A stretch of 64,000 nt of DNA from Robertmurraya massiliosenegalensis JC6 (GCF_000311725.1 NZ_HE978512.1:258305-322304); one strand, 5' to 3'. Positions 47,527 to 57,830 are shown, numbered from the stretch's first letter. Notes: a model not told the origin generated them from the letters alone. A program made the numbers and translations.

Positions 47527-48213
47527 TTATCTTACCTCTACCCAACCATTCTTAATGGCTTCTACAACAGCTTGAGTTCGATCATTTACATTCATTTTTT
47601 GAAGGATATTACTTACATGGTTTTTAACAGTTTTTTCACTAATAAATAGGGCTTCACCAATTCCACGGTTGCTTTTTCCGTCAGCAAGTAGTTGAAGCAC
47701 TTCACATTCACGTCGAGTCAAGAGGTGAAGTGGGCGACGAATTTCAACTTGTGATTGGTAGCCACCACCATTTCCTCCTACTTCTACTGCTAATCTACGA
47801 TATTCTTTTACTAGATTATGAGTGACTTTAGGATGGAGATAGGAACCACCATCTGCCACGACCTTGACTGCCTCAATTAGGGCATCAGCGTCCATTTCCT
47901 TTAAAAGATAACCAGTTGCACCAGTTTTCAATGCATGCTGTACATAGCTTTCATCATCATGGATCGATAAAATAATAACCTTTGTTGTTGGGTATTTCTC
48001 AATTAATTGACGTGTTGCTTCAACCCCGTTTACATTTGGCATATTAATATCCATGATCACAACATCTGGTTGGTGAGTTTCTACTAAATTGATCGCTTCT
48101 GCACCATCATCGCCTTCAGCAACAACCTCAAATGTTTTTTCAAAATCAAGAATCCTCTTTACGCCTTCTCTAAATAATTGATGGTCATCAATAATGATAA
48201 TCTTCGTAATCAT
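47527..48213 (-). CDS. degU: response regulator DegU
   Basis: 228 residues from the ATG at 48213 with GGGAGG about 9 nt upstream; a TTG six codons earlier lies inside the SD. Receiver domain with acidic pocket IIDDHQLF, phosphoacceptor Asp around residue 55 (VIMDINMPN), and Lys in [10 protein letters not shown]-terminal LuxR-type [25 protein letters not shown] and [15 protein letters not shown]. DegU controls exoenzymes, competence and motility in Bacillus. It ends the degS-degU operon. Confidence 0.96.
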   Translation of the reverse strand: MITKIIIIDDHQLFREGVKRILDFEKTFEVVAEGDDGAEAINLVETHQPDVVIMDINMPNVNGVEATRQLIEKYPTTKVIILSIHDDESYVQHALKTGATGYLLKEMDADALIEAVKVVADGGSYLHPKVTHNLVKEYRRLAVEVGGNGGGYQSQVEIRRPLHLLTRRECEVLQLLADGKSNRGIGEALFISEKTVKNHVSNILQKMNVNDRTQAVVEAIKNGWVEVR

Positions 48214-48242
48214 GCGTGTTCGCCTCCCCAATAATCTCTCTA

Positions 48243-49382
48243 TTATTTTTTTAATGGAACTTGAATAAGAATGGCTGTACCTGTTCCAATCTTTGAGTTG
48301 ATCGTGATTTTTCCTTCCAACAATTCCACTCTTTCTCTCATACCAATAATTCCAAAAGACTCTGGTTTTCTCTCATCTATATCAAAGCCTTGTCCATTGT
48401 CTTTTACTAAAACAGTTATATATTCTTTCCCTATTTCCAATTTCACTTTAATTTCATTTGCATCAGCATGCTTTAAAGCATTTTGCACAGACTCCTGTAT
48501 GAGACGAAAAAGCGCAACCTCATATTTCGTCGGGAGTCGCTTTTCTTCCCCAACATTCACATAAGAGATCTTCGTTGTATTATGATATTCTTCGATGGTT
48601 TGTAAATACTTTTTGAGGGTCGGTGCTAATCCCAAATCGTCAAGAGCCATCGGACGCAAGTCATAGATAATACGGCGAACCTCATATAACGCATTTCTGA
48701 CCATTTTCTTAAGGTTTTTGACTTCAGTCAATGCTTCATCGGCCCCGTATTCCTTATAGACTCTTTCGATTAAATCTGAACGCATCATGACATTTGCCAT
48801 CATTTGCGCTGGGCCATCATGAATTTCGCGGGATAGACGCTTCCGCTCCTCTTCCTGTGCCTCGATAATCTTCAATCCAAAGTCCTGCTTCAGCTTGGCA
48901 TCCTGCAATGCTTCTCCAACCTGTTTCAAATCACTCATTAAATAATTCATCACGACTGTGATTTGCGAAACAAGATGCTCTGCCCTTTCAATCGTCCTTG
49001 TAAGACCGACAAGCCTCCGTTCAATATCATCCCTTCGATCACGAAGTTGTTTCTCCGCCTGTCGATTCAATGTGAGATCCATTTGAATTTGATGAGCCTT
49101 CTCATACGCTTCTCTTACTTGAACTTCAGTATAGTCCTTAAAATGCATACTTACTTCCGAAAGATGCCTTCTTGCAGCACGCGATTTAATTTCTAACGAA
49201 TCGCCCTCTTCAATGATTTGGCCAACCATTCTTCGCACATCTCTTAATTCCTCGACTAAGGAATCATAGTCCCCTCGACATTGCTCACCAATGCGAAAAA
49301 TCTCATCCTTACTATCTCCAACGGTTTCCACCATTTTGTCCAAAATCAAATCAAGAGTTTTTGTATCGAATTTTTTTATCAT
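48243..49382 (-). CDS. degS: sensor histidine kinase DegS
   Basis: 379 residues with GGAGG before the ATG. Cytoplasmic kinase without membrane helices. Coiled N-terminal region (to about 180), then [22 protein letters not shown] with phospho-accepting His188, and an HATPase_c domain with [22 protein letters not shown] and [12 protein letters not shown]. Sensor-input is the N-terminal coiled part. Followed by degU after 29 nt. Confidence 0.96.
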   Translation of the reverse strand: MIKKFDTKTLDLILDKMVETVGDSKDEIFRIGEQCRGDYDSLVEELRDVRRMVGQIIEEGDSLEIKSRAARRHLSEVSMHFKDYTEVQVREAYEKAHQIQMDLTLNRQAEKQLRDRRDDIERRLVGLTRTIERAEHLVSQITVVMNYLMSDLKQVGEALQDAKLKQDFGLKIIEAQEEERKRLSREIHDGPAQMMANVMMRSDLIERVYKEYGADEALTEVKNLKKMVRNALYEVRRIIYDLRPMALDDLGLAPTLKKYLQTIEEYHNTTKISYVNVGEEKRLPTKYEVALFRLIQESVQNALKHADANEIKVKLEIGKEYITVLVKDNGQGFDIDERKPESFGIIGMRERVELLEGKITINSKIGTGTAILIQVPLKK

Positions 49383-49884
49383 AAACTAATTCCTCCAAGT
49401 GAAGCAAAAACCCTCTACAATTTGAAAATTTTTTTATAATACTCCATCAGTCATTATAAAAATTGATCAGTTTACAATATTTTACCTTGAATTAGGAAAA
49501 GTTACTATCTTTCTAACTTGAAAATGTTCAAAAACTGTCAAAAAATCGTTATAAAGGAGGAGAATAGTTTATAATTAATATTACTTTTTACCTATCATTC
49601 CACAATTTACTGATGCTGCAATCGATATTTACAACATATTTCTGTAAGAGTTTATTATTTCGAGATATCTTTCCGCGTGTTTCATTATATCATGACAAAA
49701 AGTCAGCACTGTTAAAGTTTCATTACAGAGAGATGTTAATTTGAAACAAAGCATCTTGTCGAATTATAATGGAATTGTCGAATTTTTTTATATACCACAA
49801 TTACGGTTACTTACCATACTTTTCAACTTAATTAAAAGTGTGCCCCAATACGAAATTGATTAAACTAAGAAAAGGAGTGATCTC
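49383..49884. other. divergent intergenic region between degS and yvyE
   Basis: About 500 bp without a supported gene. A TTGAAA-N18-TATAAT promoter at 49741-49770 faces yvyE. On the other strand the degS promoter is not obvious: a TTGACA near 49530 lacks a good -10. AAAGGAGGA at 49554 is not followed by a usable start codon. Confidence 0.6.
49741..49770 (+). promoter_or_regulatory. sigma-A promoter of yvyE
   Basis: TTGAAA (49741-49746), 18-nt spacer, TATAAT (49765-49770), 115 nt upstream of the yvyE start. Good consensus match. Confidence 0.65.
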
Positions 49885-50520
49885 ATGCTCCCAAGCTATT
49901 TGACTGTTAAGGGATACGGAGAAAATGAAATAATTATTGATAAATCTCGATTTATCGCACATATATCAAGAGCAAATACAGAGGAAGAAGCCCAGGAATT
50001 TATTCAGACGATAAAAAAACAGCACTGGAACGCTACCCATAATTGTTCTGCTTATTTAATTGGAGAACATGACCAAATTCAAAAAGCTAATGACGATGGT
50101 GAACCAAGCGGTACGGCTGGTGTCCCCATTCTTGAGGTATTGAAAAAGCGGCACCTGAAGGATACAGTCGTCGTAATCACCCGTTATTTTGGCGGAATCA
50201 AGCTTGGAGCTGGCGGCCTCATTCGTGCATATGGGAAAGCAACATCAGAAGGCATAAACGCAACAGGCGTCGTTGAACGAAAGCTGATGAAGGTCATGCA
50301 TACGAATGTCGACTACACTTGGCTTGGGAAGCTTGAAAATGAATTGAGATCATCCATCTATACAGTGAAAGAAATCCACTATCTAGATGCTGTCGAAATC
50401 GAAACTTATGTCGAAGAAAGTCAAGCCGATATCTTCAGAGCATGGATGATTGAATTAACGAATGGACAGTGTAAGGTTTGGGAAGGGGACGTTTTGTATT
50501 TGGAGGAAGATGCAAAATAA
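49885..50520 (+). CDS. yvyE: YigZ/IMPACT-family protein YvyE
   Basis: 211 residues with AAAGGAG before the ATG. IMPACT N-terminal domain: IIIDKSRFIAHISRANTEEEA, ATHNCSAYLIG, DDGEPSGTAGVPIL, ITRYFGGIKLGAGGLIRAYGKA. C-terminal DUF1949 domain from about residue 140. This is the standard neighbour of degS in Bacillus, read divergently. The family's biochemical role is not settled (possible ribosome-associated or nucleotide-binding). Confidence 0.94.
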   Translation: MLPSYLTVKGYGENEIIIDKSRFIAHISRANTEEEAQEFIQTIKKQHWNATHNCSAYLIGEHDQIQKANDDGEPSGTAGVPILEVLKKRHLKDTVVVITRYFGGIKLGAGGLIRAYGKATSEGINATGVVERKLMKVMHTNVDYTWLGKLENELRSSIYTVKEIHYLDAVEIETYVEESQADIFRAWMIELTNGQCKVWEGDVLYLEEDAK

Positions 50521-50774
50521 ATCGGAGTTTTAGCTCTATAAATTGGTACACAAACTGTCCTTACCAGCATATGGGTCTTTAGTTATAAGTATCTATTTTA
50601 CTAATCACGTAAAAAATAGTAAAATAAAACAGTATTTGTTTTTATTTTTTTAATATGAATGAAGATAAATGAAAAAGCAGACACTATGATACATTTTAAT
50701 ATTACAGTAAAATTGTTAGGCGTTTATTAATTTAAAATAAATTTTTTAAAAGTCAAAATTGATAAAGGATGACG

Positions 50775-51830
50775 ATGATGTCTAAATCTAGACAATATAT
50801 AAGGCAAAACAAAAGCAAGTTGAGAAGAAGAAGAGTATTCACATGGATTTTATTACCTATCTTATTATTAGGTTTTGGATTAACTTCTTACGGAATATTT
50901 CTATATAATAAAGCCGAATCAGTAATGGGTGACTCCTATAAACCTTTAGACAGAGATACGAGTCGAGTTGCAGCGGCTGATACAAAGGTTGAGAACACTT
51001 CAATCCTCATCATTGGTGTAGATGATAGTGCTACGCGAGGATTTAATAATTCTTCACGTTCAGATGCTCTTATGGTTGCTACGTTTAACGAGAAAGCAAA
51101 TTCTATTAAACTTTTAAGCATTCCAAGAGATTCTTATGTTTATGTACCAAAGCTTGGTTATAAAGATAAAATCACTCATGCCCATGCACATGGTGGACCT
51201 GCCACAACAATCGAAACCGTAGAAGGATTACTCGATATCCCAATCGATTTTTATGTAAAAGTTAACTTCAATGCTTTTATTGACATTGTTGATGCACTTG
51301 GTGGTATTGAGGTTGAAGTTCCTTATACATTCTCGGAACAAAATTCAAAAGATGAGGCAAACGCGATTACTTTAGAAGAAGGACTTCAACAATTAGATGG
51401 GGAAGAAGCTCTCGCCCTAGCACGTACTCGAAAGCTAGATAGCGATATTGAACGTGGAAAGAGACAACAAGAAATTCTTAAATCAATTATTAGCAAGTCT
51501 ATTTCTGCAAGTTCATTTACTAAGTACGCTAATGTTATTGAAGCAGTCGGAGCTAACATGGAAACTGATTTATCATTTAATCAAATGAAGTCCTTCTTTA
51601 ATTACGCTACAGCAGGAACTTCATTAGACATCGAAAACCTTAATCTTAAAGGTCAAGACTTGTGGATCCCAAATAGTAAAGGTAACCGTATTTATTACTA
51701 CGAAATTGATGAGCCAAACCTTATCGAAATAAAATCAACATTAAAGGCCCACCTAGAACTTGGAACCTCAAGCTACGGTCAAAACGAAGACGACCATGAT
51801 GAAATCATTGAGCAAGCACATGGTCAGTGA
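50775..51830 (+). CDS. LytR-CpsA-Psr family cell-wall glycopolymer ligase
   Basis: 351 residues from an ATG at 50775 (another at 50769 overlaps the AAAGGA SD, and one at 50778 is equally possible). A basic N-terminus and one membrane helix (VFTWILLPILLLGFGLTSYGIFL) precede the extracellular LCP domain: SILIIGVDDSATRGF, RSDALMVATFNE, LLSIPRDSYVYVP, THAHAHGG, DALGGIEVEVP, QQLDGEEALALARTRKLDSDIERGKRQQEIL. LCP enzymes attach teichoic acid or capsule to peptidoglycan. Encoded after yvyE, the lytR (tagU) position. A disordered acidic C-terminus ends it. Confidence 0.92.
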   Translation: MMSKSRQYIRQNKSKLRRRRVFTWILLPILLLGFGLTSYGIFLYNKAESVMGDSYKPLDRDTSRVAAADTKVENTSILIIGVDDSATRGFNNSSRSDALMVATFNEKANSIKLLSIPRDSYVYVPKLGYKDKITHAHAHGGPATTIETVEGLLDIPIDFYVKVNFNAFIDIVDALGGIEVEVPYTFSEQNSKDEANAITLEEGLQQLDGEEALALARTRKLDSDIERGKRQQEILKSIISKSISASSFTKYANVIEAVGANMETDLSFNQMKSFFNYATAGTSLDIENLNLKGQDLWIPNSKGNRIYYYEIDEPNLIEIKSTLKAHLELGTSSYGQNEDDHDEIIEQAHGQ

Positions 51831-51844
51831 CAATAATGAATAGA

Positions 51845-51889
51845 AACAGAAGAAACAAAACAGACTTAACTTGTTTTGTTTCTTCTGTT
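51845..51889 (+). terminator. terminator after the first LCP gene
   Basis: AACAGAAGAAACAAAACA and its complement form a perfect 18-bp stem around a 9-nt loop, with a T-rich 3' side. It lies 15 nt after the LCP stop codon. Confidence 0.85.
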
Positions 51890-52040
51890 TTGTTATTTCT
51901 CATAGTTCTTACTAAATTCAAATTGACATTTTTTCACAATTCTCATTTGATTTAATTTGGTACCTTTAGATAGCTTCTAATAAAAAATACTCCGAATACT
52001 GTAAACATGAAATATATAAATACCTTTTCGGTACGCACGA

Positions 52041-52085
52041 CAAATAGCCAACTATCTTAAGAAATTTTAAGTAGTTGGCTATTTG
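52041..52085. terminator. bidirectional hairpin
   Basis: CAAATAGCCAACTA and its complement form a perfect 14-bp stem with a second inner stem. No gene ends close to it on either side, so it may be a stray terminator or part of the decayed mobile element nearby. Confidence 0.5.
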
Positions 52086-52724
52086 TACATGTCAATTGGA
52101 TATTTTTCTACCAAGGCATGTAATTATATAAAGTTTCTCATTGGGAACAGAACGGTAAATTGGGAAGAATCGTAAAAATTTTAACCGAGTATTGATAAAA
52201 ATCGACGCTGTTTCTGTTTCACTTAGACAAATGGTGTTCGCTTTTTCACCGGTTTCAGTAACAGAGAAAAGCCAATTTTTTTGTTTGTTCACATTTGGGC
52301 GAATCGCATTTTCTACTTCTAATCAATAGATTATCCTGAGCTTTGGAAGAAAGCTGCATAATTACATTTATGTTACTGTTCGAGTAAGAGAAATTATGGG
52401 AATCAATTTCTTACGGAAAACATCTTGATAAAATCCCTAAGGTTTGTGATTATCGCTCCTCATAATATTCCTTGTTCAAATTACCCAACTGAAAAAGAGG
52501 TGAATCTATGGATCAAACAAATTAATGGGTTTCTACACGAAGTATTAAGGTTGCATATGCAAGAGGAATACAGATAGAGGCGTTAAAAACATGCTCAGAC
52601 TTATTTACTGCTAGTGTCCTATTCAAATAAAGTAGATCAACTGAAATACTGTGAATCACTTGGACAAGCATTTGTTATGGAACGTTATGGATCATCTTTT
52701 GATTCTCGCAGAGGTAATAACAGG

Positions 52725-53310
52725 TAAGCACAATAGATCCCGAATGCGATTTTATTACCCGTAATAACAAGCAAGAAATGTTCTGTTATCTTGATCATTG
52801 GACCACCAACATGAAGATCAATATTATTACGTACGTGTATGTAACAACAGAAAATGTTCATGATTCGGTCCCTTATCTTAGTCGTCTCTGGATCGTCATA
52901 TAAAGCAAAAGCATTATGGATTTACGATGGAATCTGTGGCCTTGGATTCAGGTTATCTTACTAATCCTCTCGTAAAGGGCTGTCTGACCGAAACATATTT
53001 GGTGTCATTCCCCATAGAAGATATCTCTCTACAAGAGGTTTATTTCCTAAATAAATATTCACATACGAGAGTGGAGGAAATTTATACATTTGTCCCAATG
53101 ATCAAGAGTGCTAATTTTCCTGACCACAAACCGAAAAAGTAATAAAGAGTAATGTTGCGAATACTGTTAAATTCAGAAAAAAACAGAGCGAAGCTTCGCA
53201 GATTCTAAGAGCCGCATTGGCTTCGCTACTGTTGGTTACAGGGTAAAGAATCCGCCTTCTATCGGAGATTTTCATGTTGCTAACCAAGCTAGAATATGCA
53301 CATGGTAATA
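52725..53310 (+). pseudogene. degenerate IS1182-family transposase
   Basis: Several frames spliced together read like an IS1182-family transposase: IDPECDF, then FCYLDHWTTNMKINIITYVYV, VTTENVHDS, KHYGFTMESVALDSGYLTN, FGVIPHRRYLSTRGLF, YICPNDQE, TNRKSNKE, and the signature KTERSFADSK near the end. Many frameshifts and stops interrupt it. The N-terminal third is not recognisable; 52300-52720 holds degenerate coding-like sequence that I could not assign. Terminal inverted repeats were not found. Confidence 0.75.
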
Positions 53311-53490
53311 TTTTTTAACTAGTATTTGATTAATTTGTAGACTCGATGAATTCAAATCTGAAGAGATGAAGTCCCAAAAAAACTTTCTCTACATTCTGAA
53401 CGTCAATACCTATAATAGGTATGTCCTTTTATAAAGTTTATCAAATTTACTAAAAACATACCAGCAGGCAAACCCCCTATTTGGATTTCT

Positions 53491-54657
53491 TTAGTCCCTA
53501 GTGAATAGATCACGAGTATAGACTTTTTCTGCTACTTCTTTTAATTCATCTGACAAACGATTCGCCACAATCACATCACTTATCTTTTTAAACTCTTCAA
53601 AGTCATTAACAACTCTAGAATTATAGAATGTTTCTTCATGAAGTGCTGGTTCAAATACAACAACTTCAATCCCTTTAGCTTTGATTCGTTTCATAACACC
53701 TTGAATAGCTGACTGCCTAAAGTTATCAGAATCCATTTTCATAGTAAGACGATAAATTCCGACTACTTTTGGATTCCTCTTAAGAATCATTTCGGCAACG
53801 TGCTCTTTTCTTGTCCTATTAGCTTCAACAATGGCTGTCATAATACTATTCGGCACATCTGAATAATTTGCTAATAGCTGCTTTGTATCTTTTGGTAAGC
53901 AATAACCTCCATACCCAAAGGATGGATTGTTATAGTGACTTCCTATACGTGGATCAAGACCAATACCATCAATGATTTGTTTCGAATCTAGACCCCTTAC
54001 TTCTGCATAAGAGTCTAGTTCGTTAAAGAAGGCAACTCTCATGGCAAGATAAGTATTTGCAAAAAGCTTAATGGCCTCTGCTTCAGTTGAATTCGTAAAT
54101 AAGACAGGAATATCTTCTTTAAGCGCTCCTTGAACGAGCAAGTCAGCAAACACTTTTGCTCTTTCAGACTGCTCTCCAACAATTATTCTTGAAGGATAAA
54201 GGTTATCATATAAAGCTTTTCCTTCCCTTAAGAACTCTGGAGAGAAAACGATATTATTTGATTTATATTTTTTTCTTATGTTCTCAGTATAGCCAACTGG
54301 AACTGTAGATTTAATAACCATTATTGCATCTGGATTTACAGATAAAACATTACTTATAACAGCTTCAACAGAACTTGTGTTAAAATAGTTCATTTCAGGG
54401 TCATAGTTTGTCGGAGTTGAGATAATTACATATTCTGCACCCTTATATGCCTTAACATAATCGGTAGTTGCAGATAAATTTAATTCTTTTGATGCTAGAT
54501 AATTCTCAATTTCGTTATCAATAATAGGAGACATCTTATTGTTAATCATGTCTACCTTTTCTTGAATGATATCGAGAGCAACAACATCATTATGCTGCGC
54601 TAACAAAATTGCATTGGATAAGCCAACATAGCCAGTACCAGCTATTGTTATTTTCAT
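53491..54657 (-). CDS. ugd: UDP-glucose 6-dehydrogenase
   Basis: 388 residues. NAD-binding [18 protein letters not shown] at 3-20, [57 protein letters not shown], and the catalytic Cys in [15 protein letters not shown] (around residue 257). Length matches the short Ugd/HasB class. It makes UDP-glucuronate for teichuronic acid or exopolysaccharide. It stands alone on the minus strand between mobile-element debris and LCP genes, so regulation is unclear. Confidence 0.95.
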   Translation of the reverse strand: MKITIAGTGYVGLSNAILLAQHNDVVALDIIQEKVDMINNKMSPIIDNEIENYLASKELNLSATTDYVKAYKGAEYVIISTPTNYDPEMNYFNTSSVEAVISNVLSVNPDAIMVIKSTVPVGYTENIRKKYKSNNIVFSPEFLREGKALYDNLYPSRIIVGEQSERAKVFADLLVQGALKEDIPVLFTNSTEAEAIKLFANTYLAMRVAFFNELDSYAEVRGLDSKQIIDGIGLDPRIGSHYNNPSFGYGGYCLPKDTKQLLANYSDVPNSIMTAIVEANRTRKEHVAEMILKRNPKVVGIYRLTMKMDSDNFRQSAIQGVMKRIKAKGIEVVVFEPALHEETFYNSRVVNDFEEFKKISDVIVANRLSDELKEVAEKVYTRDLFTRD

Positions 54658-55359
54658 TTAAGCTCTCTCCTTTATAAATATTTACGTTATTTTTACAATT
54701 CATGACAGATTATAGCCTCATAAAGCAACATTTCGAGACATATACTTTCTTTTAACCTTACCAAAGGGGTACTTACTGCCTCCCTCAAAAAATATCCAAT
54801 TCTAATTTAACATATTAACTTTAACTCATTAGTACCCTAATTCTCATGTTCTAGTTTATAACAATAGTAATGGGGGGTTCAAGTCATTAGGTGGTCTATT
54901 TTATGATCATTGTGATGAAATTAGTGATCTCAATATGGCTGTCACACTCGTGCAGTTACTCGGGCTTCTTCAAGATTTCCAAAAAGAGAGTACCAAAAAA
55001 AGTTCATTCAAAGTCAACTACAACACTAGATTGCTGGCTTACCTAATTATATCAAGGCCTACCTGCCTAATTCAATGTGCTAAAGTTGAGTTACTTAAAA
55101 ATCAACTATAACAATGGATTGCAGGTCTGCCTAGTTATATCAGAGCTTACCTGCCTAATTTGGTATGCGAAAGTTGAGTAAATAACAATAACTTATGCAT
55201 AATTTTTGGGGAATATTGATGATACAAATACTTTCAACTTAAACCGATTCAGTAAAGTACCGTTTTATATATTCGATAAAAAAATCATAGGTTATTTTGT
55301 AGTAATTTGATACTATATAGATAATTATATCAATTTGGGGCTCTGGAGGTCTTTATTTT
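54658..55359. other. 700-bp intergenic region with coding-like debris
   Basis: No intact gene. The stretch 54881-55013 reads on the plus strand like a truncated protein start (GGLFYDHCDEISDLNMAVTL) without recognisable family or an SD. The tandem repeat described separately follows. A promoter for the LCP gene at 55360 must lie after about 55200; I see no clear -35/-10 pair. Confidence 0.5.
55014..55180. repeat. 88-bp imperfect tandem repeat
   Basis: Two head-to-tail units start at 55014 and 55102, each TCAACTA-AACA-T-GATTGC-GG, then CCTA-TTATATC, a CTTACCTGCCTAATT or CCTACCTGCCTAATT stretch, and a closing AAGTTGAGT. Each unit begins TCAACT and ends AGTTGA, an inverted repeat, so each could fold as a hairpin. 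The units differ at about a fifth of positions. Confidence 0.8.
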
Positions 55360-56289
55360 ATGAGGGTAGATAAAGCGAAAAAGAAAAAACGCAAATGGTT
55401 GCGTATTACCGGTATTACATTACTCGTGTTACTGATTGGAATAGGGGCTTATGTTTTCACCATATATAAATCATTAACAAACGCAGTAGACACAATGCAT
55501 CAACCTATTTCACGTGAAATTTCAGACAAGCGTACTGATAAAGTTAATTTTGGAAACCAAGAACCTTTTTCAGCCCTTTTGTTAGGGGTAGACCAAAGAG
55601 AGGGAGATAAAGGTCGTTCAGATACTATTATTGTATTAACTGTCAATCCTGAACTAAAATCCGTAAAAATGTTAAGTATCCCTCGTGATACAAGAACAGA
55701 AATTATCGGAAGAGGAACTCAGGATAAAATTAATCATGCTTACGCTTTTGGAAATGAAGAGATGTCTATGGCAACCGTCGAGAATTTCCTAGATATCCCA
55801 ATTGATTACTATATTAAAGTGAACATGGAAGGATTTCAGGATATTGTTGAGGCAGTTGGCGGTATCACCGTTAATAACGCAATTAGCTTCACACAGGATG
55901 GCCATCAATTCAAAGAGGGACAACTTGATCTCAACGGGAAAGAAGCTTTATCTTTTGTAAGAATGAGAAAAAATGATCCTCAAGGTGACTTCGGTCGTCA
56001 AGAAAGACAAAGACAAGTAATTCGTGGTGTACTTAATAAAGGAGCAAGTTTCAACTCTTTAACTAGATTCGATGATATCTTTGGAGCATTAGGAAAAAAT
56101 GTTAGAACTAATATGACTTTTGACGAAATGATGGATATCCAAAAGAATTATAAAGAAGCTAGACATAATATTGATCAACTTCAGCTAAAAGGAAAAGGCG
56201 ATAACATAAATGGAATTTACTACCAAATTATCTCGGATGAAGAGAAACAACCAGTTATTGCTGAACTGAAAGAACACCTAGAGCTATAA
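55360..56289 (+). CDS. LytR-CpsA-Psr family cell-wall glycopolymer ligase (second copy)
   Basis: 309 residues with GGAGG before the ATG. Lys/Arg-rich N-terminus, membrane helix (ITGITLLVLLIGIGAYVFTIY), and LCP domain: SALLLGVDQREGDKGRSDTIIVL, MLSIPRDTRTEI, KINHAYAFG, VEAVGGITV, LDLNGKEALSFVRMRKNDPQGDFGRQERQRQVI. It is a paralogue of the gene at 50775 and contains the catalytic Arg/Asp set. Likely attaches a secondary wall polymer or a ugd-derived glycan. Confidence 0.93.
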   Translation: MRVDKAKKKKRKWLRITGITLLVLLIGIGAYVFTIYKSLTNAVDTMHQPISREISDKRTDKVNFGNQEPFSALLLGVDQREGDKGRSDTIIVLTVNPELKSVKMLSIPRDTRTEIIGRGTQDKINHAYAFGNEEMSMATVENFLDIPIDYYIKVNMEGFQDIVEAVGGITVNNAISFTQDGHQFKEGQLDLNGKEALSFVRMRKNDPQGDFGRQERQRQVIRGVLNKGASFNSLTRFDDIFGALGKNVRTNMTFDEMMDIQKNYKEARHNIDQLQLKGKGDNINGIYYQIISDEEKQPVIAELKEHLEL

Positions 56290-56302
56290 TTAATATAAAA
56301 AA

Positions 56303-56336
56303 ATCTAGCAGAGGGGGATTTCTGCTAGATCTTTTT
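56303..56336 (+). terminator. terminator after the second LCP gene
   Basis: ATCTAGCAGA and TCTGCTAGAT form a perfect 10-bp stem around an 8-nt loop, followed by CTTTTT. Also faces the lipoprotein gene ending at 56358 on the other strand. Confidence 0.9.
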
Positions 56337-56357
56337 ATTCTTCAAGGGTAAAGCTTT

Positions 56358-57185
56358 TTAATTCATTAAATCATACCATTCCCCAGAATTCTTATTTACT
56401 CTATACCATCCCAATGTTGCAGTATGGCTTACTTCACCTTCATTTTTAATTATATCATATACATGAATAATGAAATCATCACCGTCTTCGTGGTCAAATT
56501 GAACATAGGTCGCTGCAGGAATTTTTAAGGCTTCTCGGATGATTCTCTCAGCTTCTTCTATGCTCACACCTTGCTTTGTTACATTTTCTCCCTCTTCGAC
56601 GGAGTCATCATCTTCATCTTTAGAACTGTTACTATTATTTTGAGATGATTTTTTTTCTTGTTTTGTTTTATCCAATTCTTCTGCAGCTTGCTTTACAAGA
56701 GCTTGTATCCTATGATTGCTTGAATCAACCAATTCAATTTCATCGTAAATGGCAACAGCTTTATCATATTCGTTTTCTTTACGATGATTACTTGCTTCTC
56801 CCATCTTAGCTTCCAAATCTGTATACAGCGCATACAACTTTTCTGAGTCTTGTTTCAATTGGACAATTTTCTCTTTTACAGAATCATAAGCTTTTCCCTT
56901 TTTACCTATATTTTCGATTTCATCAAGTAAACCTAATACATATTCCCACTTACCCTCATCAAAAGCAGTTTCCGCTTCAAGCATCATTCTCGCAATTTCT
57001 TTTCCTTGTTCAGTTTCTTCTGTATTTTTTGCTTCATAGGCTTCTTCAAAATAGTTTTTTGCATCCTCATATTTTCCCTGTTCAAGTGATTGATAGCCGT
57101 TATTTATAGCTGTATCATATCCTTTATTTGTACAACCTGCTAATAGTACGATGATCAAAACCATCCATTTTGCCCATTTATTCAT
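56358..57185 (-). CDS. lipoprotein with TPR-like helical domain
   Basis: 275 residues with GAGGAGGAG before the ATG. Lipobox VLLAGCTNK gives Cys18. Two TPR-like helix pairs follow (YQSLEQGKYEDAKNYFEEAYEA, AFDEGKWEYVLGLLDEIE, then RKENEYDKAVAIYDEIELV, about residues 30-165), a Ser/Asn/Asp linker (about 180-205) and a C-terminal domain of about 70 residues with YVQFDHEDGDDFIIHVYD and ATLGWYRVNKNSGEWYD, like short PepSY-type or DUF domains of Bacillus spore/secreted proteins. It is exported and lipid-anchored. Function unknown. Confidence 0.85.
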   Translation of the reverse strand: MNKWAKWMVLIIVLLAGCTNKGYDTAINNGYQSLEQGKYEDAKNYFEEAYEAKNTEETEQGKEIARMMLEAETAFDEGKWEYVLGLLDEIENIGKKGKAYDSVKEKIVQLKQDSEKLYALYTDLEAKMGEASNHRKENEYDKAVAIYDEIELVDSSNHRIQALVKQAAEELDKTKQEKKSSQNNSNSSKDEDDDSVEEGENVTKQGVSIEEAERIIREALKIPAATYVQFDHEDGDDFIIHVYDIIKNEGEVSHTATLGWYRVNKNSGEWYDLMN

Positions 57186-57303
57186 GGTGACTCCTCCTCG
57201 TTTAAATCTCTTCTACTAATTCTAGCATTTTATATAGAAAATCACTAACTGATCTAAATAACATCACTTTTTCACATATATACACATACTTGATCCATTC
57301 CAT

Positions 57304-57337
57304 AAAAAATAGTCCCATTCATATAAGAATCGGACTA
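57304..57337 (-). terminator. terminator after the c-di-GMP-linked small gene
   Basis: On the minus strand TAGTCCGATTC and GAATGGGACTA pair (one mismatch) around a 6-nt loop, followed by TTTTTT. The only minus-strand gene upstream is the 69-residue one at 57484, supporting it as a transcription unit. Confidence 0.7.
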
Positions 57338-57483
57338 CTAACCATGGATATTCAATTTCGATCTTATAATCGCAATACACTTTTTTATATCGAAAATAAA
57401 AGTACATATAAAAAACTTATTAAGTCAATGAGATTGCAACTTTCTTCGCTATTAGTATTGTTTATTTATAGCACTGTCCTCTT

Positions 57484-57693
57484 TTAAACAGTTTCACGCC
57501 GCAGTTTCAATTCATCCTTGGTATTTTCAACAACCTTATTAACTGCTGAACATGCCTTTAGACCATGGTAAATAACTTTTGCTTGCAAATCAGCCTTTAA
57601 ATTTACACAGAGAGCATCCTTAAGCAAGCGCTCGTTATATCTTTGTAAAAAAATATGATACTTGTAAGTCAAATTTTTATAAATACGAAACAC
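57484..57693 (-). CDS. 69-residue hypothetical protein behind a c-di-GMP riboswitch
   Basis: GTG start at 57693 with AAGGAGGG 6 nt upstream, a terminator about 145 nt after the stop, and a riboswitch in the leader. The peptide is basic and helical (MFRIYKNLTYKYHIFLQRYNE, KVIYHGLKACSAVNKVVEN), with no signal or membrane segment. Three Cys are spread over it. I recognise no family. The signals around it make it a real expressed gene whose level should depend on c-di-GMP. Confidence 0.65.
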   Translation of the reverse strand: MFRIYKNLTYKYHIFLQRYNERLLKDALCVNLKADLQAKVIYHGLKACSAVNKVVENTKDELKLRRETV

Positions 57694-57737
57694 AGCGAAC
57701 CCTCCTTATATTTCACATAAACCGACAGAGTTCTCTT

Positions 57738-57830
57738 GAAAATCGCTTTCGGAAACTGGCTGGCCTAGACTTATTCCTTAGCCCCTATAGTTTTGCGTCA
57801 CCATTTTTCAATGATTTTGCCATTTCGTAC
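57738..57830 (-). promoter_or_regulatory. cyclic di-GMP-I (GEMM) riboswitch
   Basis: On the minus strand the leader reads GGCAAAATCATTGAAAAATG, then GTGACGCAAAACTATAGGGG, CTAAGGAATAAGTCTAGG and CCAGCCAGTTTCCGAAAG. These are the GEMM-I landmarks in order: GGCAAA with a GAAA tetraloop, GACGCAAA, a GGG-CUAAGG arm, and the closing CCAGCC-GUU-CCGA. It sits 45-50 nt before the start of the small gene at 57484. No terminator is obvious between aptamer and gene, so control may act on ribosome access. Confidence 0.85.

Noticed and set aside
52092..52292. Minus-strand 66-codon frame
   Set aside because: No ribosome site or family match; lies in mobile-element debris next to a hairpin.
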